Assembly (NCBI RefSeq): GCF_037102585.1
Contig: NW_027043820.1
Coordinates: 2,142,501 to 2,206,500, forward strand
Direction of reading: 5' to 3'
DNA: 64,000 nucleotides
Origin: Saccharomycopsis crataegensis
Taxonomy: Eukaryota > Ascomycota > Saccharomycetes > Ascoideales > Saccharomycopsidaceae
Shown here in pieces: positions 11,001-20,542 of this stretch. Under the pieces are notes generated by a model. That model was not told where the DNA came from. It saw nothing but the letters and a program-made list of their open reading frames with translations, and made no database searches. Both the position numbers and the translations under genes were made by a program. Position 1 is the first letter of the stretch. Each line of letters begins with the position of its first letter.

Positions 11001-11561
11001 ATTAGTGGTAAAGCTGGGGTGTTGAATGGGTCATTAGAATATGGTACCTGTTTTGGTGGTTCTAAGCTCGAAGATATGTCGAAGATTTTGGTCGACAAAG
11101 GTTTTAACTACTCTGGTAAAGATATGTTGTACAGTGGTATTACTGGGGAATGTCTACAGGCGTATATTTTCTTTGGTCCGATCTATTATCAAAAGTTGAA
11201 GCACATGGTGTTGGACAAGATGCATGCCAGAGCTAGAGGTCCAAGAGCGGTGTTGACTCGTCAACCGACCGAAGGTAGATCGAGAGATGGTGGGTTAAGA
11301 TTGGGGGAAATGGAAAGAGATTGTGTTATTGCTTATGGGGCGTCGCAGTTGTTGTTGGAAAGATTAATGTTGAGTTCTGATGCGTTTGACGTCGACGTGT
11401 GTAACCAATGTGGGTTGATGGGTTTCCACGGCTGGTGTAACAATTGTAAAACTAGTGAAAAAGTCATTGGAATGAAGATTCCTTATGCTGCTAAATTGTT
11501 GTTCCAAGAATTGATTTCTATGAACATTGCGCCAAAATTGCGCTTGGGTGATGTGTTTTGA
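8076..11561 (+). CDS. RET1: RNA polymerase III second-largest subunit (Rpc2/C128)
   Basis: The 1161-residue protein is close to full length and very strongly conserved. N-terminal blocks include [38 protein letters not shown] and LSKNRIIVE (protrusion and lobe). The fork and hybrid-binding region shows [35 protein letters not shown] and [18 protein letters not shown]. The C-terminal anchor has the zinc ligands C1109, C1112, C1121 and C1124 in a CxxC...CxxC arrangement. With Rpc1 it forms the catalytic core that makes tRNA, 5S rRNA and other small RNAs in the nucleus. The start at 8076 aligns with the family. Only two CTG codons were found by eye (residues 3 and 629), which bears on how CTG is read in this species. 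Confidence 0.98.
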   Translation: MGLASKSGRDHKHSEPDEAFNELLKPVYKGKELTDKIDTVEDKWNLLPAFLKVKGLVKQHLDSFNYFVDRDLKKIIQANQLILSDIVPDFYLKYTDIRVGHKSNASPDAPIEVLLPPHECRLRDITYSAPIYVDVEYTRGKKIIMHRDLEIGRMPIMLRSNKCILNGKSEEVMASLNECPLDPGGYFIVNGTEKVILVQEQLSKNRIIVESDEKKNIVQASVTSSTHERKSKTYVVTKNGKIYLKHNSISEEVPIVIALKAAGIISDLEILQLICGSNQKYQDIFAINFEEPLVKHNIHTQKEALLFIGERVKTIRRFGAPKLSKLEEGIEAVANTVVAHITCEDGNDLKEKGLYLAIMARRVVMAIENPKMVDDIDYVGNKRLELAGQLMSLLFEDLFKKFNSEFKMNIDKTLKKPNRANEFDALLTINVYSSHISHGLERAISTGNWSLKRFKMERAGVTHVLSRLSYISALGMMTRISSQFEKSRKVSGPRALQPSQFGMLCTADTPEGEACGLVKNLALMTHITTDDEEAPIRQICYNLGVEDIRFVDFSSIHVAKSYTVHLNGTIIGLTKFPGNFMKLFRFLRRSGKISPFISVFANSYQSAIHIATDGGRICRPLIIVENGILRVKEEHLRKLKLGEWGFDDFLKNGLVEYMDVNEENDSYIALYEPNIEKTTTHLEIEPFTVLGAVAGLIPYPHHNQSPRNTYQCAMGKQAIGAIAYNQFKRIDTLLYLMCYPQQPMVKTKTIELIDYDKLPAGQNATVAVMSYSGYDIEDALVLNKSSLDRGFGRCQVLKKHTEVLKKYPNHTKDIVSGMKVDAETGEPIWQHESLGPDGLGEVGLKVDSGQVYINKCIPVNAGDSMLGNNPNMPNYGMGNHRETPVYYRAPEPSYIDQVMMSTSSNDQSLIKVLLRQTRRPELGDKFSSRHGQKGVCGIIVNQEDLPFNDNGISPDIIMNPHGFPSRMTVGKMIELISGKAGVLNGSLEYGTCFGGSKLEDMSKILVDKGFNYSGKDMLYSGITGECLQAYIFFGPIYYQKLKHMVLDKMHARARGPRAVLTRQPTEGRSRDGGLRLGEMERDCVIAYGASQLLLERLMLSSDAFDVDVCNQCGLMGFHGWCNNCKTSEKVIGMKIPYAAKLLFQELISMNIAPKLRLGDVF

Positions 11562-11950
11562 AACGTGTTAATAATAATAATAATAATAATAAAAATTGAA
11601 AAAAAAAAACCCCTCCTCATTTGAGTAATTATCTAGAAGATTTTTGCAATATATATTTTATCTTACGAATTATTAATTGAAATTGGCGTACTTCTAAATA
11701 AATAACTCATGCATGTGTCTTGGAGGCGCTTTTTTCGGATTGTCAAACTTTTTTTAACCAAATGGTCCCCCGACACATTTGACAGTCTGTGCCATTCTTT
11801 TACCTCCTTATAATTTCATTGAGATATTCGACTTACAAAAAGTATTAGGGTGTTTAAATTTCAAGTTTATATAAGCGATTTGCTTTGAGCCCGGCCCCGT
11901 TTATACAAACAACATAGAAGAAATAAGTAGAAAAAAAAAAAAAAAAAAAA
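11562..11950. promoter_or_regulatory. RET1 3' end and promoter of the unknown membrane protein gene
   Basis: About 390 bases. It begins with a TAA triplet tract right after the RET1 stop (about 11569-11591) and ends with an A-run of about 20 immediately before the leader ATGs. No gene is seen. Confidence 0.5.
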
Positions 11951-11984
11951 ATGAAATGAAATGAAATGCGATCTTTTGATCTGA
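11951..11984 (+). promoter_or_regulatory. Cluster of overlapping upstream ATGs
   Basis: Four ATGs follow at 5-base spacing (11951, 11956, 11961 and 11966) because of the repeat ATGAA. The first two read Met-Lys-stop; the third reads seven codons and stops at 11984; the fourth opens the long frame. Scanning ribosomes would meet the two minimal frames first. This suggests weak or regulated translation of the main frame, or a downstream start at M17 or M19. Confidence 0.6.
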
Positions 11985-13129
11985 TGACGTACGATTACCA
12001 GAATACTCACACAAATATGACCATGAGTCTTCACCAAAAGGAGAAAATAAAGAAACTCTTGAAAGTTTTGGTGTCAGGATTGATAGTTTTCAATTGCAAC
12101 CCAGTGCTCAAGCGGTTTCTCACCGCTAACATTTCCAAATACAATGCTCTACTAGCAAAACAGAAAAACTCGATAACTTTCGTATCTCTCTTGACAGTAA
12201 TATTCAACTCGCTATACTTCGTGTATCCTGATGATTATGGGGAGTATTTGGATAGCGTGTTAGTGTTTTTGTTGTTTAGCATCACCAAGATTCAGTTATT
12301 TGAGTTGATGAAGGCCAGTAAGAACCTAAACCACCCCAGATTAAAGGTAATGTGTCAAACCATAACGATGTCTATTGCATTAATGTTCAAATATTCTTCT
12401 TTAACAACAACATGCACCAAATTGAAAGGGTTTAGTATCCAGTATCTATCGAAAATCCAGAAGTTGAAAATTTCCCAAAATATTCGGTCTACTTGGCTAA
12501 TACCGATGGCCGGCTTATTATTATCATTCAACCAGAATCTCTTCAGACTATTATTATCGTCATTAAGCTCGATGACGATTTTTCAAACCATTGATACACA
12601 TATTAAAGTGAGGAACTCGTGGAGCACGAATCTTTGCAAGATCATGGTTGCCATGGCATCATTCTCAGCCATTTACAGTGGTAACGTTTATCCACAATGG
12701 GCCATCAATTGGTCTTTGAAAGAAATCGTATCGCAAATTTTCTACACTATCGTACCGATCCTGTTTAAACAGAAGAATCAAAGACGGTACAAGAAGTTAC
12801 AAAGCTTTTTGATTTCCGTAATCATCGCCAACATGGTGTTTTATATCGACGGTACTGATATGAAGAATATAGATTTCAATAAGTTCCCGTTATCGAAAAT
12901 GATCACTAGAGTGGTTTCCACCATCAATACAGGACTAATACCGTTGTCAAAATTTGAGTCATCGCTAACTCCAACAACCAACCCTAAAACTCTAATGATA
13001 GAAGACCCAGTGCCTGAGAGAAAGAAGTCCCATAGAAGGAAGCATTCTACCAAGACAAATGATAGAGATATCAAAGTATATGACAATGATTACTCTCTAA
13101 GGGTTCAATCATCGGCAAAACTAGTATGA
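11966..13129 (+). CDS. Uncharacterised multi-pass membrane protein
   Basis: Up to 387 residues. I do not recognise the family. There are about seven or eight hydrophobic segments: LLKVLVSGLIVFN, ITFVSLLTVIFNSLYFVY, YLDSVLVFLLFSI, TITMSIALMF, WLIPMAGLLLSF, LFRLLLSSLSSMTIF, KIMVAMASFSAIY and FLISVIIANMVFYI. They are followed by a soluble, basic C-terminal tail (ERKKSHRRKHSTKTNDRD). There is no signal peptide, so the first helix probably acts as an anchor. The start at 11966 competes with ATGs at M17 and M19 (MTMSLHQKEK), which would escape the tandem upstream ATGs only by reinitiation or leaky scanning. Base composition resembles its neighbours. It is likely a real, fast-evolving gene of an internal membrane, with no function assigned. 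Confidence 0.75.
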   Translation: MRSFDLMTYDYQNTHTNMTMSLHQKEKIKKLLKVLVSGLIVFNCNPVLKRFLTANISKYNALLAKQKNSITFVSLLTVIFNSLYFVYPDDYGEYLDSVLVFLLFSITKIQLFELMKASKNLNHPRLKVMCQTITMSIALMFKYSSLTTTCTKLKGFSIQYLSKIQKLKISQNIRSTWLIPMAGLLLSFNQNLFRLLLSSLSSMTIFQTIDTHIKVRNSWSTNLCKIMVAMASFSAIYSGNVYPQWAINWSLKEIVSQIFYTIVPILFKQKNQRRYKKLQSFLISVIIANMVFYIDGTDMKNIDFNKFPLSKMITRVVSTINTGLIPLSKFESSLTPTTNPKTLMIEDPVPERKKSHRRKHSTKTNDRDIKVYDNDYSLRVQSSAKLV

Positions 13130-13605
13130 AGTGTTGTAATGTTAATTAACGATATATTTATATAGAGCACATATTTTCAAAAACCCCCCACGATCTTTAA
13201 GGGGAGGAGAAGAAAGGTAGAGAAGTTAAGCATGATAAAAATAAGAATCATTATGATTTGAGGAATATTGTAGTTGTTTATTTGTGGTAATCATACTGTA
13301 AGAATATTGAAATAAAAAAAGGGGGGGAAATAGTTAAAAATAATCAAGGCTAATCCTGAATTGATAGCAGATCGATCGTCCCGCGTCCAGGATGGAATTG
13401 GGGAGGGCAGATCATTTTGAATGATTTACACATACAGCCCGTTTTTCTGGGCCCCCTCCCTCCCCCTATTATTTTCCTCCCTTACGCCAACACTCTGTTT
13501 CTCTTTCTTTCCGATCTCTGTTTACCAAACACTTTTCTCCGATTCAGAGACAATATTCCAAAGACTGACTTCTCTTTACAGTGGTGCTCTGTATTTGATG
13601 ACACC
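13130..13605. promoter_or_regulatory. Intergenic region before YVC1
   Basis: About 475 bases between two plus-strand genes. A pyrimidine-rich block (13430-13530, many CCCTCCC and TTTCTTTC) lies just upstream of the chosen YVC1 start. The open frame reaches back to 13417, but that extra stretch looks like leader. Confidence 0.5.
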
Positions 13606-15648
13606 ATGTCCGATACCTTATCGCAACCCCTCCCAACGATAGAGAACGAAAATGAAATTATCGCCCTTATCAAACCTAACCCCCGCCAAATTCTAAGAAT
13701 TTGTTTGAACTTGAAGAAATTAATTGACACCACCATCACCTCCAAAAAATCAATTTCTGATATCAGCAAGCTTGCTAAATCGAAAAAAACTATCCAATTG
13801 GCCCTTGAGGCGTGCGGTGGTAAAGGCGATGGCGAACCAAACACCTCATCAAGAAAGTACCGATCTAGCATCGTGTTTTGTTTGTTGGTGGTCACCAACT
13901 GGTACAGCAAAATCATGACGATCGACTACAATGAGTACGATACCAGCAGCTCCAGAAAAGATTTCAGTGAATATTTGTCACGGCATTTAATTGAACATTT
14001 CATGGCCACCAGGGACGAGACCTATTTGTTTATCAATGTGTTATGCACCAAATTCAGCGTCAATTTGAACGACGTTGACCAACCGGCAAAAAATGCCTTG
14101 GAAGTGGCAATTGATCTTCATTCGATCCCGGTGATCACCTCCAATGGATTCCAAAAATGTATCAAGTATTTATGGAGAGGGTGGATCGTCCAGAGCGCGG
14201 AAGACGGTAACACTTATCAAGTCGATGTCAATTACAGTAGCTCCGAATTTTTAAGCCACTTCAACCCCAACAGATTGAAGGCTCCGAAATACCAGAATTA
14301 TTTGGAAATTTTCTTCTCCATCATTTATTTAATTTTGTTCACTTTCATCATTAACTGTGAAGATAAACGAGAGTATTTGTTGTTTGAAATTGGGTTTTAT
14401 ATGATGACGTTCTGCTTCTTGGGTGATGAATTGATCAATGTTTATCACGTTGGCTTGGATTATTTGAAATTCTGGAATTACTTCAATAACACCATGTATA
14501 TTTTCATCACTGTGGCGTTTATTACCAGAACTCTTCTCCCTACAACCATCTTCGCTGATGGTGATGACAATGAAATCACCGCGTTCAAAATCCTCAGTTG
14601 TGTGGCTCCATTTATGTGGACTCGACTCTTGTTTTACTTGGATTGTTTTGAATATATCGGGGTAATCATCGTGGTGATTGCCAAAATGATGAAGGAATCT
14701 TTCTTGTTTTTCGTGTTGTTGTCAATCATCGTCATTGGGTTTCTCCAAGGTTTCATTGGGCTCGATACTAGTGATGGGGAAATCGATATGTTCCCAAAGA
14801 TTCTTCATTCAATGATCAAATCGATTATTGCCGGAGCCCAATTCCCAGTATTTGACTCATTGACCCCACCATACTCGGTTTACATTTATTACGTGTTTCG
14901 TTTCTTGATCAATGTCATGCTCATGAAGATCCTTAGTGCGTTGTACAATAATTCTTATAAAGAGACAGTCGGTCATTCGTCAAATGAATATTTGGCATTA
15001 TTCAGCAGTAAGGTTCTCAGATACATTAGAGCTCCCGATGAGTTTGTTTATATTCCTCCTTTGAACATTGTTGAATGGGTGATGATTTTATTATCTGCGC
15101 CATTTGGAGTATCTCGTCAAGCATTTGATATAATAAATTTCTACATTTTACAAGCGATATATTCTCCAGCGTTGTTTCTCATTGCGGTTAGCGAGCTTAA
15201 GGAAGCCAGAAGAATCAAGTACAATAGAATGAAGAATCTCAGTGATGATTGCAATGAAACAGATTTGGAATGGGATTTGACCGATGGGTTTAGAGAATTG
15301 CAAAATTCCGATGAAACCGATATGAACGATGCTGAATACAACGATACTGTTATTAGACAAGGAGCCAAGTTACAAAGATTGGCAGAAAGAGAAGATCCCG
15401 AATTTTTGGTGAATTTGAACGAGTTCAACAAGAAGCTTATCGAAAACGAGGACCCAGTACCAGTCGCTGCCAAACCGGCGGTCCCAAGCGATGGAGCAGA
15501 TAAAGTTGTTGGGGCCGATATTGCCAATTTGGGGGTGCAAATTACTACCTTGTTATCTTGTGTTGAAAAGATCAGCACTGATAATAAGAAGTTATTCAAG
15601 GAGAATGAAGAAATTAAGAAGAAATTGAAGAAATTAGAGGATGCCTAG
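13606..15648 (+). CDS. YVC1: Vacuolar TRP-type cation channel Yvc1 (TRPY1)
   Basis: The 680-residue protein starts at MSDTLSQPLPTIENENEI, 27 residues before the conserved PRQILRICLNLKKLID block, as in the family. The cytoplasmic N-terminal linker-helix domain contains GFQKCIKYLWRGWIVQ and LSHFNPNRLKAPKYQNYL. Six transmembrane helices follow, with SFLFFVLLSIIVIGFLQGF (S5) and VYIYYVFRFLINVMLMKIL (S6), then the TRP-like segment KVLRYIRAPDEFVYIPPLN. The C-terminus has EARRIKYNRMK, the family's DLTDG motif and a final coiled coil. Yvc1 releases Ca2+ from the vacuole on hyperosmotic shock and is gated by membrane stretch, cytosolic Ca2+ and PI(3,5)P2. The frame is open back to 13417, so a 743-residue form is possible but less likely. 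Confidence 0.95.
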   Translation: MSDTLSQPLPTIENENEIIALIKPNPRQILRICLNLKKLIDTTITSKKSISDISKLAKSKKTIQLALEACGGKGDGEPNTSSRKYRSSIVFCLLVVTNWYSKIMTIDYNEYDTSSSRKDFSEYLSRHLIEHFMATRDETYLFINVLCTKFSVNLNDVDQPAKNALEVAIDLHSIPVITSNGFQKCIKYLWRGWIVQSAEDGNTYQVDVNYSSSEFLSHFNPNRLKAPKYQNYLEIFFSIIYLILFTFIINCEDKREYLLFEIGFYMMTFCFLGDELINVYHVGLDYLKFWNYFNNTMYIFITVAFITRTLLPTTIFADGDDNEITAFKILSCVAPFMWTRLLFYLDCFEYIGVIIVVIAKMMKESFLFFVLLSIIVIGFLQGFIGLDTSDGEIDMFPKILHSMIKSIIAGAQFPVFDSLTPPYSVYIYYVFRFLINVMLMKILSALYNNSYKETVGHSSNEYLALFSSKVLRYIRAPDEFVYIPPLNIVEWVMILLSAPFGVSRQAFDIINFYILQAIYSPALFLIAVSELKEARRIKYNRMKNLSDDCNETDLEWDLTDGFRELQNSDETDMNDAEYNDTVIRQGAKLQRLAEREDPEFLVNLNEFNKKLIENEDPVPVAAKPAVPSDGADKVVGADIANLGVQITTLLSCVEKISTDNKKLFKENEEIKKKLKKLEDA

Positions 15649-16197
15649 AGGAAAAAAAGAAAAGACTATATTTTGTTTTAAATTTTGTTTTTGTTTTAAA
15701 TTTTGTTTTTGTTTAAAATTTTGTTTTGTTTTTTGTTTTTGTGTTGTGTTGTGTTGTGTTGGAAAAGTCTGGGGACCATCTACTCTACAGTGATTGGTTG
15801 GTGGTTTATAAGAATATATTTTGAGAGCTTTTTGATTGATTATCATTTATAGCATAAATTTGTAGACAGGATTAAAGACCCAAATGTATGGAACATACTG
15901 CGGTTCCCCACCAAACATTTTACATTCGTACCAAGTGAGCAAGGATTAGATCCAGGGAAGATAGATGTATAAATGAGAGTTATATTTTTTCAATTACCTA
16001 TTTTATCATTGAATGTCTGGCCACCATGGATGCCCCTTCCATACCCACCCTGAACCCCCCCATGGTGATCGCATGATTGATTGTTCGGGAAAAAAAAAAA
16101 ATTAAAAAAAAAAAAAAAAAACAACTACAAAAAGTGTGAAGGAACGAATGTGGGTCCCGCAACATCATTGCAGAATCAACAATATACCTAATAAACC
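15649..16197. other. Intergenic region between YVC1 and COQ7
   Basis: About 550 bases. The first 100 are imperfect T-rich tandem repeats of TTTTGTTTTTGTTTTAAA type (15665-15745), followed by a GTGTT repeat. A-runs sit near 16090-16120. No gene is seen; it holds the YVC1 3' end and the COQ7 promoter. Confidence 0.5.
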
Positions 16198-16998
16198 ATG
16201 AGTAGTCTACTAAGATGCAATAGATTGGGATCAAAGGGGAGATTTTTCCCCAGTAAACAGTTCTCCACCCTTACAAAAATATCACAACAAGTGGCCCAGG
16301 AAAAGGAATCAAAATTAACCGAAGTATCGCAGCGTGAGGCCAAGGCCAAAGCTGAAAAGGAAGCATTGCTTAAGGGGAAGAAATTCGTCAATTTCAACGG
16401 TTCTCAACAGGATTTTCTTAATAAAGTGATAAGAGTGGATCAAGCTGGAGAATTGGGGGCCAATTACATTTACCAAGGTCAAATGTTTGCATTGGTTGCC
16501 AAATATCCCCATTTAAGACCAGTGTTGAAGCACATGTGGGAACAGGAGGTGTATCATCATAATACTTTTAATGCTTTACAGGTACGTCACAGGGTTAGAC
16601 CTTCTTTGTTGACGCCGATTTGGAAAGTGGGAGCCATGGGGATTGGGTTTGTGACCGGGGCGATTTCCAAAGAAGCTGCTATGGCATGTACCGTGGCGGT
16701 CGAGACGGTTATCGGAGGTCATTATAATGAACAATTGAGAACATTAATGAATGATTATGGCAATATTGATCTTAAGGATATGGCCGCAGGTGGGGCGATC
16801 ATCGAGAACCAAGGGGGTTTAGTAAGTGACGAGCTTGAACGGTTGAAAGCAACAATCAAGGAGTTCAGAGACCAAGAATTGGAACATTTGGATACTGCTA
16901 TTGAACATGATGCCGAAAGCGCAGTGCCATACAAGGTGATCACCGAAGTCATCAAGGCAATCTGCCGAGTGTCTATCTGGACTGCGGAGAAACTTTAG
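16198..16998 (+). CDS. COQ7: 5-demethoxyubiquinone hydroxylase Coq7/Cat5
   Basis: 266 residues. The first 35 or so residues (MSSLLRCNRLGSKGRFFPSK) are a mitochondrial presequence. A Lys/Glu-rich linker leads into the ferritin-like diiron domain: VIRVDQAGELGANYIYQGQ, MWEQEVYHHNTF, ACTVAVETVIGGHYNEQL and FRDQELEHLDTAIEHDAE. These carry the Glu and ExxH iron ligands of the family. The C-terminus ends in the usual RVSIWTAEKL-type tail. The enzyme hydroxylates demethoxyubiquinone in the penultimate step of ubiquinone synthesis, within the matrix-side Coq complex on the inner membrane. The domain is complete, and length is slightly more than the S. cerevisiae protein (233) because of the linker. 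Confidence 0.97.
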   Translation: MSSLLRCNRLGSKGRFFPSKQFSTLTKISQQVAQEKESKLTEVSQREAKAKAEKEALLKGKKFVNFNGSQQDFLNKVIRVDQAGELGANYIYQGQMFALVAKYPHLRPVLKHMWEQEVYHHNTFNALQVRHRVRPSLLTPIWKVGAMGIGFVTGAISKEAAMACTVAVETVIGGHYNEQLRTLMNDYGNIDLKDMAAGGAIIENQGGLVSDELERLKATIKEFRDQELEHLDTAIEHDAESAVPYKVITEVIKAICRVSIWTAEKL

Positions 16999-17270
16999 GG
17001 GACTGGTATTGGGTATGGCATGCGCGTATATTGTTTGTGGTATTTTATCGTCCTTATCCAAATGCCTAGCTGGTGACACAGAGATGGTTCTAGTGTGTGT
17101 AAATACTCTGAGGAGGTGGAGAAACCTTTGCGATAATTGGGGGGCATGAAGAGTTATGATGACAATAGTATATATATTTATAAAGCAGTAGCGAAAAAAG
17201 GAATTGATTATATTGTCATCTATCGCAATGACCAGATCTGTATCCCAACAGTTCCCCGCCAGTAACAATA

Positions 17271-17272
17271 AC

Positions 17273-17312
<40 letters not shown>
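17271..17312. repeat. AAT triplet tract
   Basis: About thirteen AAT units flanked by AAC variants, about 150 bases upstream of the proposed RNase P RNA. It is a simple repeat with no gene on either strand. Confidence 0.9.
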
Positions 17313-17313
<1 letters not shown>

Positions 17314-17413
17314 CGATGTTGGAGGTTATGTACCGATCCTTCTTATTCTGTAGAATTAAAGCCGGGTAACGGCCACAGTGTCTCATAACCATAAATCGAA
17401 GTGCCTGCAAAGT

Positions 17414-17422
17414 GTTCGATTC
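17414..17422 (+). promoter_or_regulatory. B-box-like element upstream of the RNase P RNA
   Basis: The sequence GTTCGATTC fits the core of the Pol III B box (GTTCRANNC). Yeast RPR1 is made from a tRNA-like A/B-box leader upstream of the mature RNA, and this site lies about 40-50 bases upstream of the proposed mature 5' end. I could not fix a matching A box before it. A good A-box match (TAGTCAAGCGG, near 17440) lies after it, so the promoter layout stays uncertain. Confidence 0.4.
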
Positions 17423-17460
17423 TTCACCGTTTTACCGGTTTAGTCAAGCGGTGAAAACTA

Positions 17461-17792
17461 CTTCTGGCGCCGGTCCTGGACGTTCTATGTGTACCCGCTT
17501 ACAAACAGACAACTATTCCGTAGTGTCAGTGTCTTTCGCGGGTGGGAAATTCGGTGGATCGTTTGTCACGTAGTCAACGTCAGTTGGCTAACGAGTCTGC
17601 TTGCAGACTGCTCTTGAGAGCTCCATAAAGCGGAAGCTTTGGACAGGATCACTAGAAACTACTACCGCTCCGGCGGCAATGGGAGAGGTCTTGTGTGGCA
17701 ATTGGCTCAAGCGAATGAGCTGTTCAGTACAATACATGGACATTACGAACTCGATACCGGTCATCGTTCAGGACTGGCACCCTAATTCTTTC
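17461..17792 (+). ncRNA. RPR1: RNase P RNA
   Basis: The conserved core CR-I is present as GGTGGGAAATTCGGTGG (17541-17557), which as I recall it matches the S. cerevisiae RPR1 core. It directly follows a P3-like helix (ACCCGC near 17492 pairing with GCGGGT near 17538). A CR-IV-like GGCAATGGGAGAGGT lies at 17676-17689. The ends close in a 13-bp helix, 17470-17482 with 17765-17777 (CCGGTCCTGGACG with CGTTCAGGACTGG, two G-U pairs). Just beyond the helix is a T5 run (17793-17797) suited to Pol III termination. RNase P trims the 5' leader of tRNA precursors. Mature ends are estimates. The related RNase MRP RNA is the main alternative; the CR-I and CR-IV wording favours RNase P. Confidence 0.75.
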
Positions 17793-17797
17793 TTTTT
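17793..17797 (+). terminator. Pol III T-run terminator of the RNase P RNA
   Basis: Five T residues follow the closing helix by about 15 bases. A second, longer T-run (about 17 T, near 17858) could act as back-up. Confidence 0.5.
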
Positions 17798-18613
17798 GGT
17801 GGTGATTGTGTACGAGAAATGGAAAATGGTCCGAGTTTCGAATCTCTGGAAAGTAGTTTTTTTTTTTTTTTTTTTTTCAATATATATGGGTAAAACTTAC
17901 AATCATTTTGTGAGTTCTTCTCAATTACAAAGTCTATATCACTCATTAAGGAAATTATCTTTAATAAAAAATACAACAGAGGGATTCTTTTCAAAAAAAA
18001 AAAAAAATACTCTAATAAGAACAAGAAAGGTGTAAATAAAAGTATAACAATAGTGAACACACAAAAGAAAGAAAACTAGAAAATAAGGTAAACTGAGAAA
18101 GTTGAACAATAACGGAACACAGCAGAGCAGTAAAGAGATATTATGTTTATAAAAAACAACTAAAAACAAAGTAAGGGGGACGAAAAAACGATAAAATGGA
18201 GAAGAGCTTGAAAACGGAAATAAGGGGATCGAAATGAAAAAAAAAAACAAAAACAAAAACAAAAAACAGATAATTAGAAATGAAGGGCAACGGAGACTAT
18301 TTTCAGCTCATGAAATGACGATCAGTGTCTTAGTATTTTCCTTTTTAAATCCAGGTGAAGAGGCATAATAGACTCAATCAAATAGTATGTGAATAAGTAG
18401 TGATGAAGTTGAAGTTGAAATCTGTAATTAGGATGGGGGAAAAAATAACATCGGTAATATGATGGATTTACTAAATGAGAATCCTGGTTCTGCTGACTGA
18501 AAAAAAACTAAAAATAAAAAAATTGGTTCTGGTCAAACAGCCTTGATCTGTCCTCTTAAAAATAAGAAGAGAAAAATATGTGAAGCGATCATGCCATTTC
18601 ATACGCTAAAGCA
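17798..18613. other. AT-rich region downstream of the RNase P RNA
   Basis: About 800 bases, strongly purine-rich on the plus strand, with several A- and T-runs. Long frames here on the minus strand are just Phe/Leu low-complexity from these runs. No gene is supported; part is the 3' region of the gene that ends at 18614. Confidence 0.5.
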
Positions 18614-19811
18614 TTATTGCCTTTTTTTCCAGCCAAAAAGAGAGCCATAAATACTGGCGATCCCACTGCTAATCCCCAATCCACTTAGTAAACCTTTATT
18701 GCCGTTTGCCTGTTTTGGCTTGATTGTTGTGGTAGTAATTTTCCCATTATGACTATTGCTAATCAATGTGGTTGTTGTATTCGTGACTTTCGCCTCGTCA
18801 GCCGTATGCTTCTCAACGGTTTCGTTGACTTCTTTGCTAAATTTTAACTTCTCTTCGTTCAATTTTATCTTGCTGAATTGAAATTGGAATTGGAAAGTCT
18901 CGATATTATCGTCTGAATCATCCATAATTGTTGTTTCTGCTGGCATGCCTTTCTTAACATTCTGAGTAGTACGAACTTTATCTAACTCCTTGCCAGTTAT
19001 TTCTCTGTTATTCCGGAAAACCTTCTTGTACGTTATGATTTCCTTGTCTTCGAGTTCGTTTTCGGTTTCTGATGAAACCTCCTCTAGAGTTGGAGGTTTG
19101 TGAAGTTCGCTGTTGTTGTTATGAGACACTGAGTTTGTTAAGATAGAGGCATTATCCCTGACACCTCCTTTTCTGGTACTTATTCTGCGAATTAGTTTCC
19201 CAGGCAATGATGCTTTGGAGGAGTTATCTAACCCATATATTGAATTACTATGGGTATCGTTAAGTCTGGAAGATAAAGATGAGACAGAACTACTTTTTCT
19301 GATTTTCTTGGTTTTGTTTCGAAGTAGAAATATCTTTGATTGCTTGGTCTTGACTAATTTATCATCGATTTTCTTGTGTTCTTCTAAGAATTGGTCAAAC
19401 TCGTTCAAATTCGCAGAAGTATCCTTATCAAGAGCGTTTGCGGTAGAAGTGTTGAAAGCGGAATCGAGAATATCGACAAAATCTTCATCATCACTAGACT
19501 CTTGTGGTTCCTCGATGACGGCTGATCTTCTTTTTTCTATTCTGGATTTAAGTTCGTTCAATTCTCTGGTCACTTGGTCCTTTTTCTGTTGAATCTCATC
19601 GATCTTTGGCCTTTTAAGTTTCTTTTTTTCACTCAGTGTGCTGTCCAAATCAAGGGGATGGCTTTTGTCTTGATGGTCTTTGATGACAATATCTCCATCA
19701 GCATCTGGAATAGAAGCCATTTCGGATATTGTAACGAATGGATCGAGGGATTTTGTAGATGTTTTTATAGGTCCTGTTTGGATTGATGTGGTGGTTGGAA
19801 TTTTCCTTATT

Positions 19812-19853
<42 letters not shown>

Positions 19854-19888
19854 GAGTCTTCAGGGATCTTCGAGATTTCTGTCAACAT
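18614..19888 (-). CDS. Uncharacterised Lys- and Ser-rich protein
   Basis: 424 residues from the ATG at 19888 (MLTEISKIPEDS). I do not recognise the family. A K9 run followed by RKKEK, coded by a 29-base A homopolymer, lies at residues about 13-27 and resembles a nuclear localisation signal. The middle is charged with predicted helices (KKDQVTRELNELKSRIEKR; LNEFDQFLEEHKKIDDKL). An acidic SSDDEDFVDILDSAF motif and a basic Ser-rich patch (KTKKIRKSSSVSSLSSRL) follow. The C-terminus is compact and hydrophobic (GLLSGLGISSGIASIYGSLF then GWKKRQ) and might insert in or touch a membrane. The gene stands alone on the minus strand and shares its upstream region with CWC21. Coding is likely; function is unknown. 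Confidence 0.7.
19825..19853. repeat. T29 homopolymer inside a coding sequence
   Basis: 29 consecutive T on the plus strand encode a lysine run of the unknown protein on the minus strand. Runs of this length often vary by slippage, so its exact length in an assembly is doubtful. Confidence 0.9.
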
Positions 19889-20542
19889 AACATCACCGTA
19901 AGAGGATATCACGCGATGAAAAAGAAAAGGAATGATGATACGAATAATAATGATAACTACAATGGTAATTGAGTCATAGAATATATGGTACTGATGATGT
20001 CAATTTGAGTCACAATGGGGTTGAAATGCATTGTAATCATCTTGAAGCCACTCAAAATGGATACTTCCTGAGAAAGTTAGGAGGAACTTTTGATTGGTAT
20101 TCTTGGACACCATCTTACAGTTTTTTTGAGATCACAATTCATGCTATTCATATGTTTTGAACAGGTAATGCCTATGAAATAAAATCGACGAATTATGACA
20201 CCGAATACAAGGACACGCACGGTTGGGTGTAGCGTAGCGTACATGTACATGTAAATGCAAATAAAAAACAGCCAACTGTTGCAAAGAGAACAACACAAAG
20301 CTGACTAGACTAGTCCCTGTTCACATTGGCAATCATCCCCCACTACTCTCCCTCCACAGCAACAAACAACGACGGTGGTTAAAAGGGTCAAAGAGTGTGA
20401 GAGTCATGATGTGATGGAAGCAAAAAAATATCACATGACAAAACGAGTCGCGGCTTTTTTTTTTCCAATTTGCGTCTCAAAATTGGTCGAATGGTACAAG
20501 GAGGAAGATCCATGCAATTGCCATCGATTAATACCCATAATA
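19889..20542. promoter_or_regulatory. Divergent promoter of the unknown 424-residue protein and CWC21
   Basis: About 650 bases. It contains a short ACATGTACATGTA palindromic repeat near 20240-20252. Frames that extend CWC21 upstream to 20375 lack an ATG that matches the protein. No gene is seen. Confidence 0.5.

Noticed and set aside
17601-18035. Open frame of 144 codons on the plus strand
   Set aside because: It overlaps the RNase P RNA and its T-run and reads as low-complexity near the end.
17939-18262. Phe/Leu-rich frame on the minus strand
   Set aside because: Composition comes from purine-rich non-coding sequence and A-runs.
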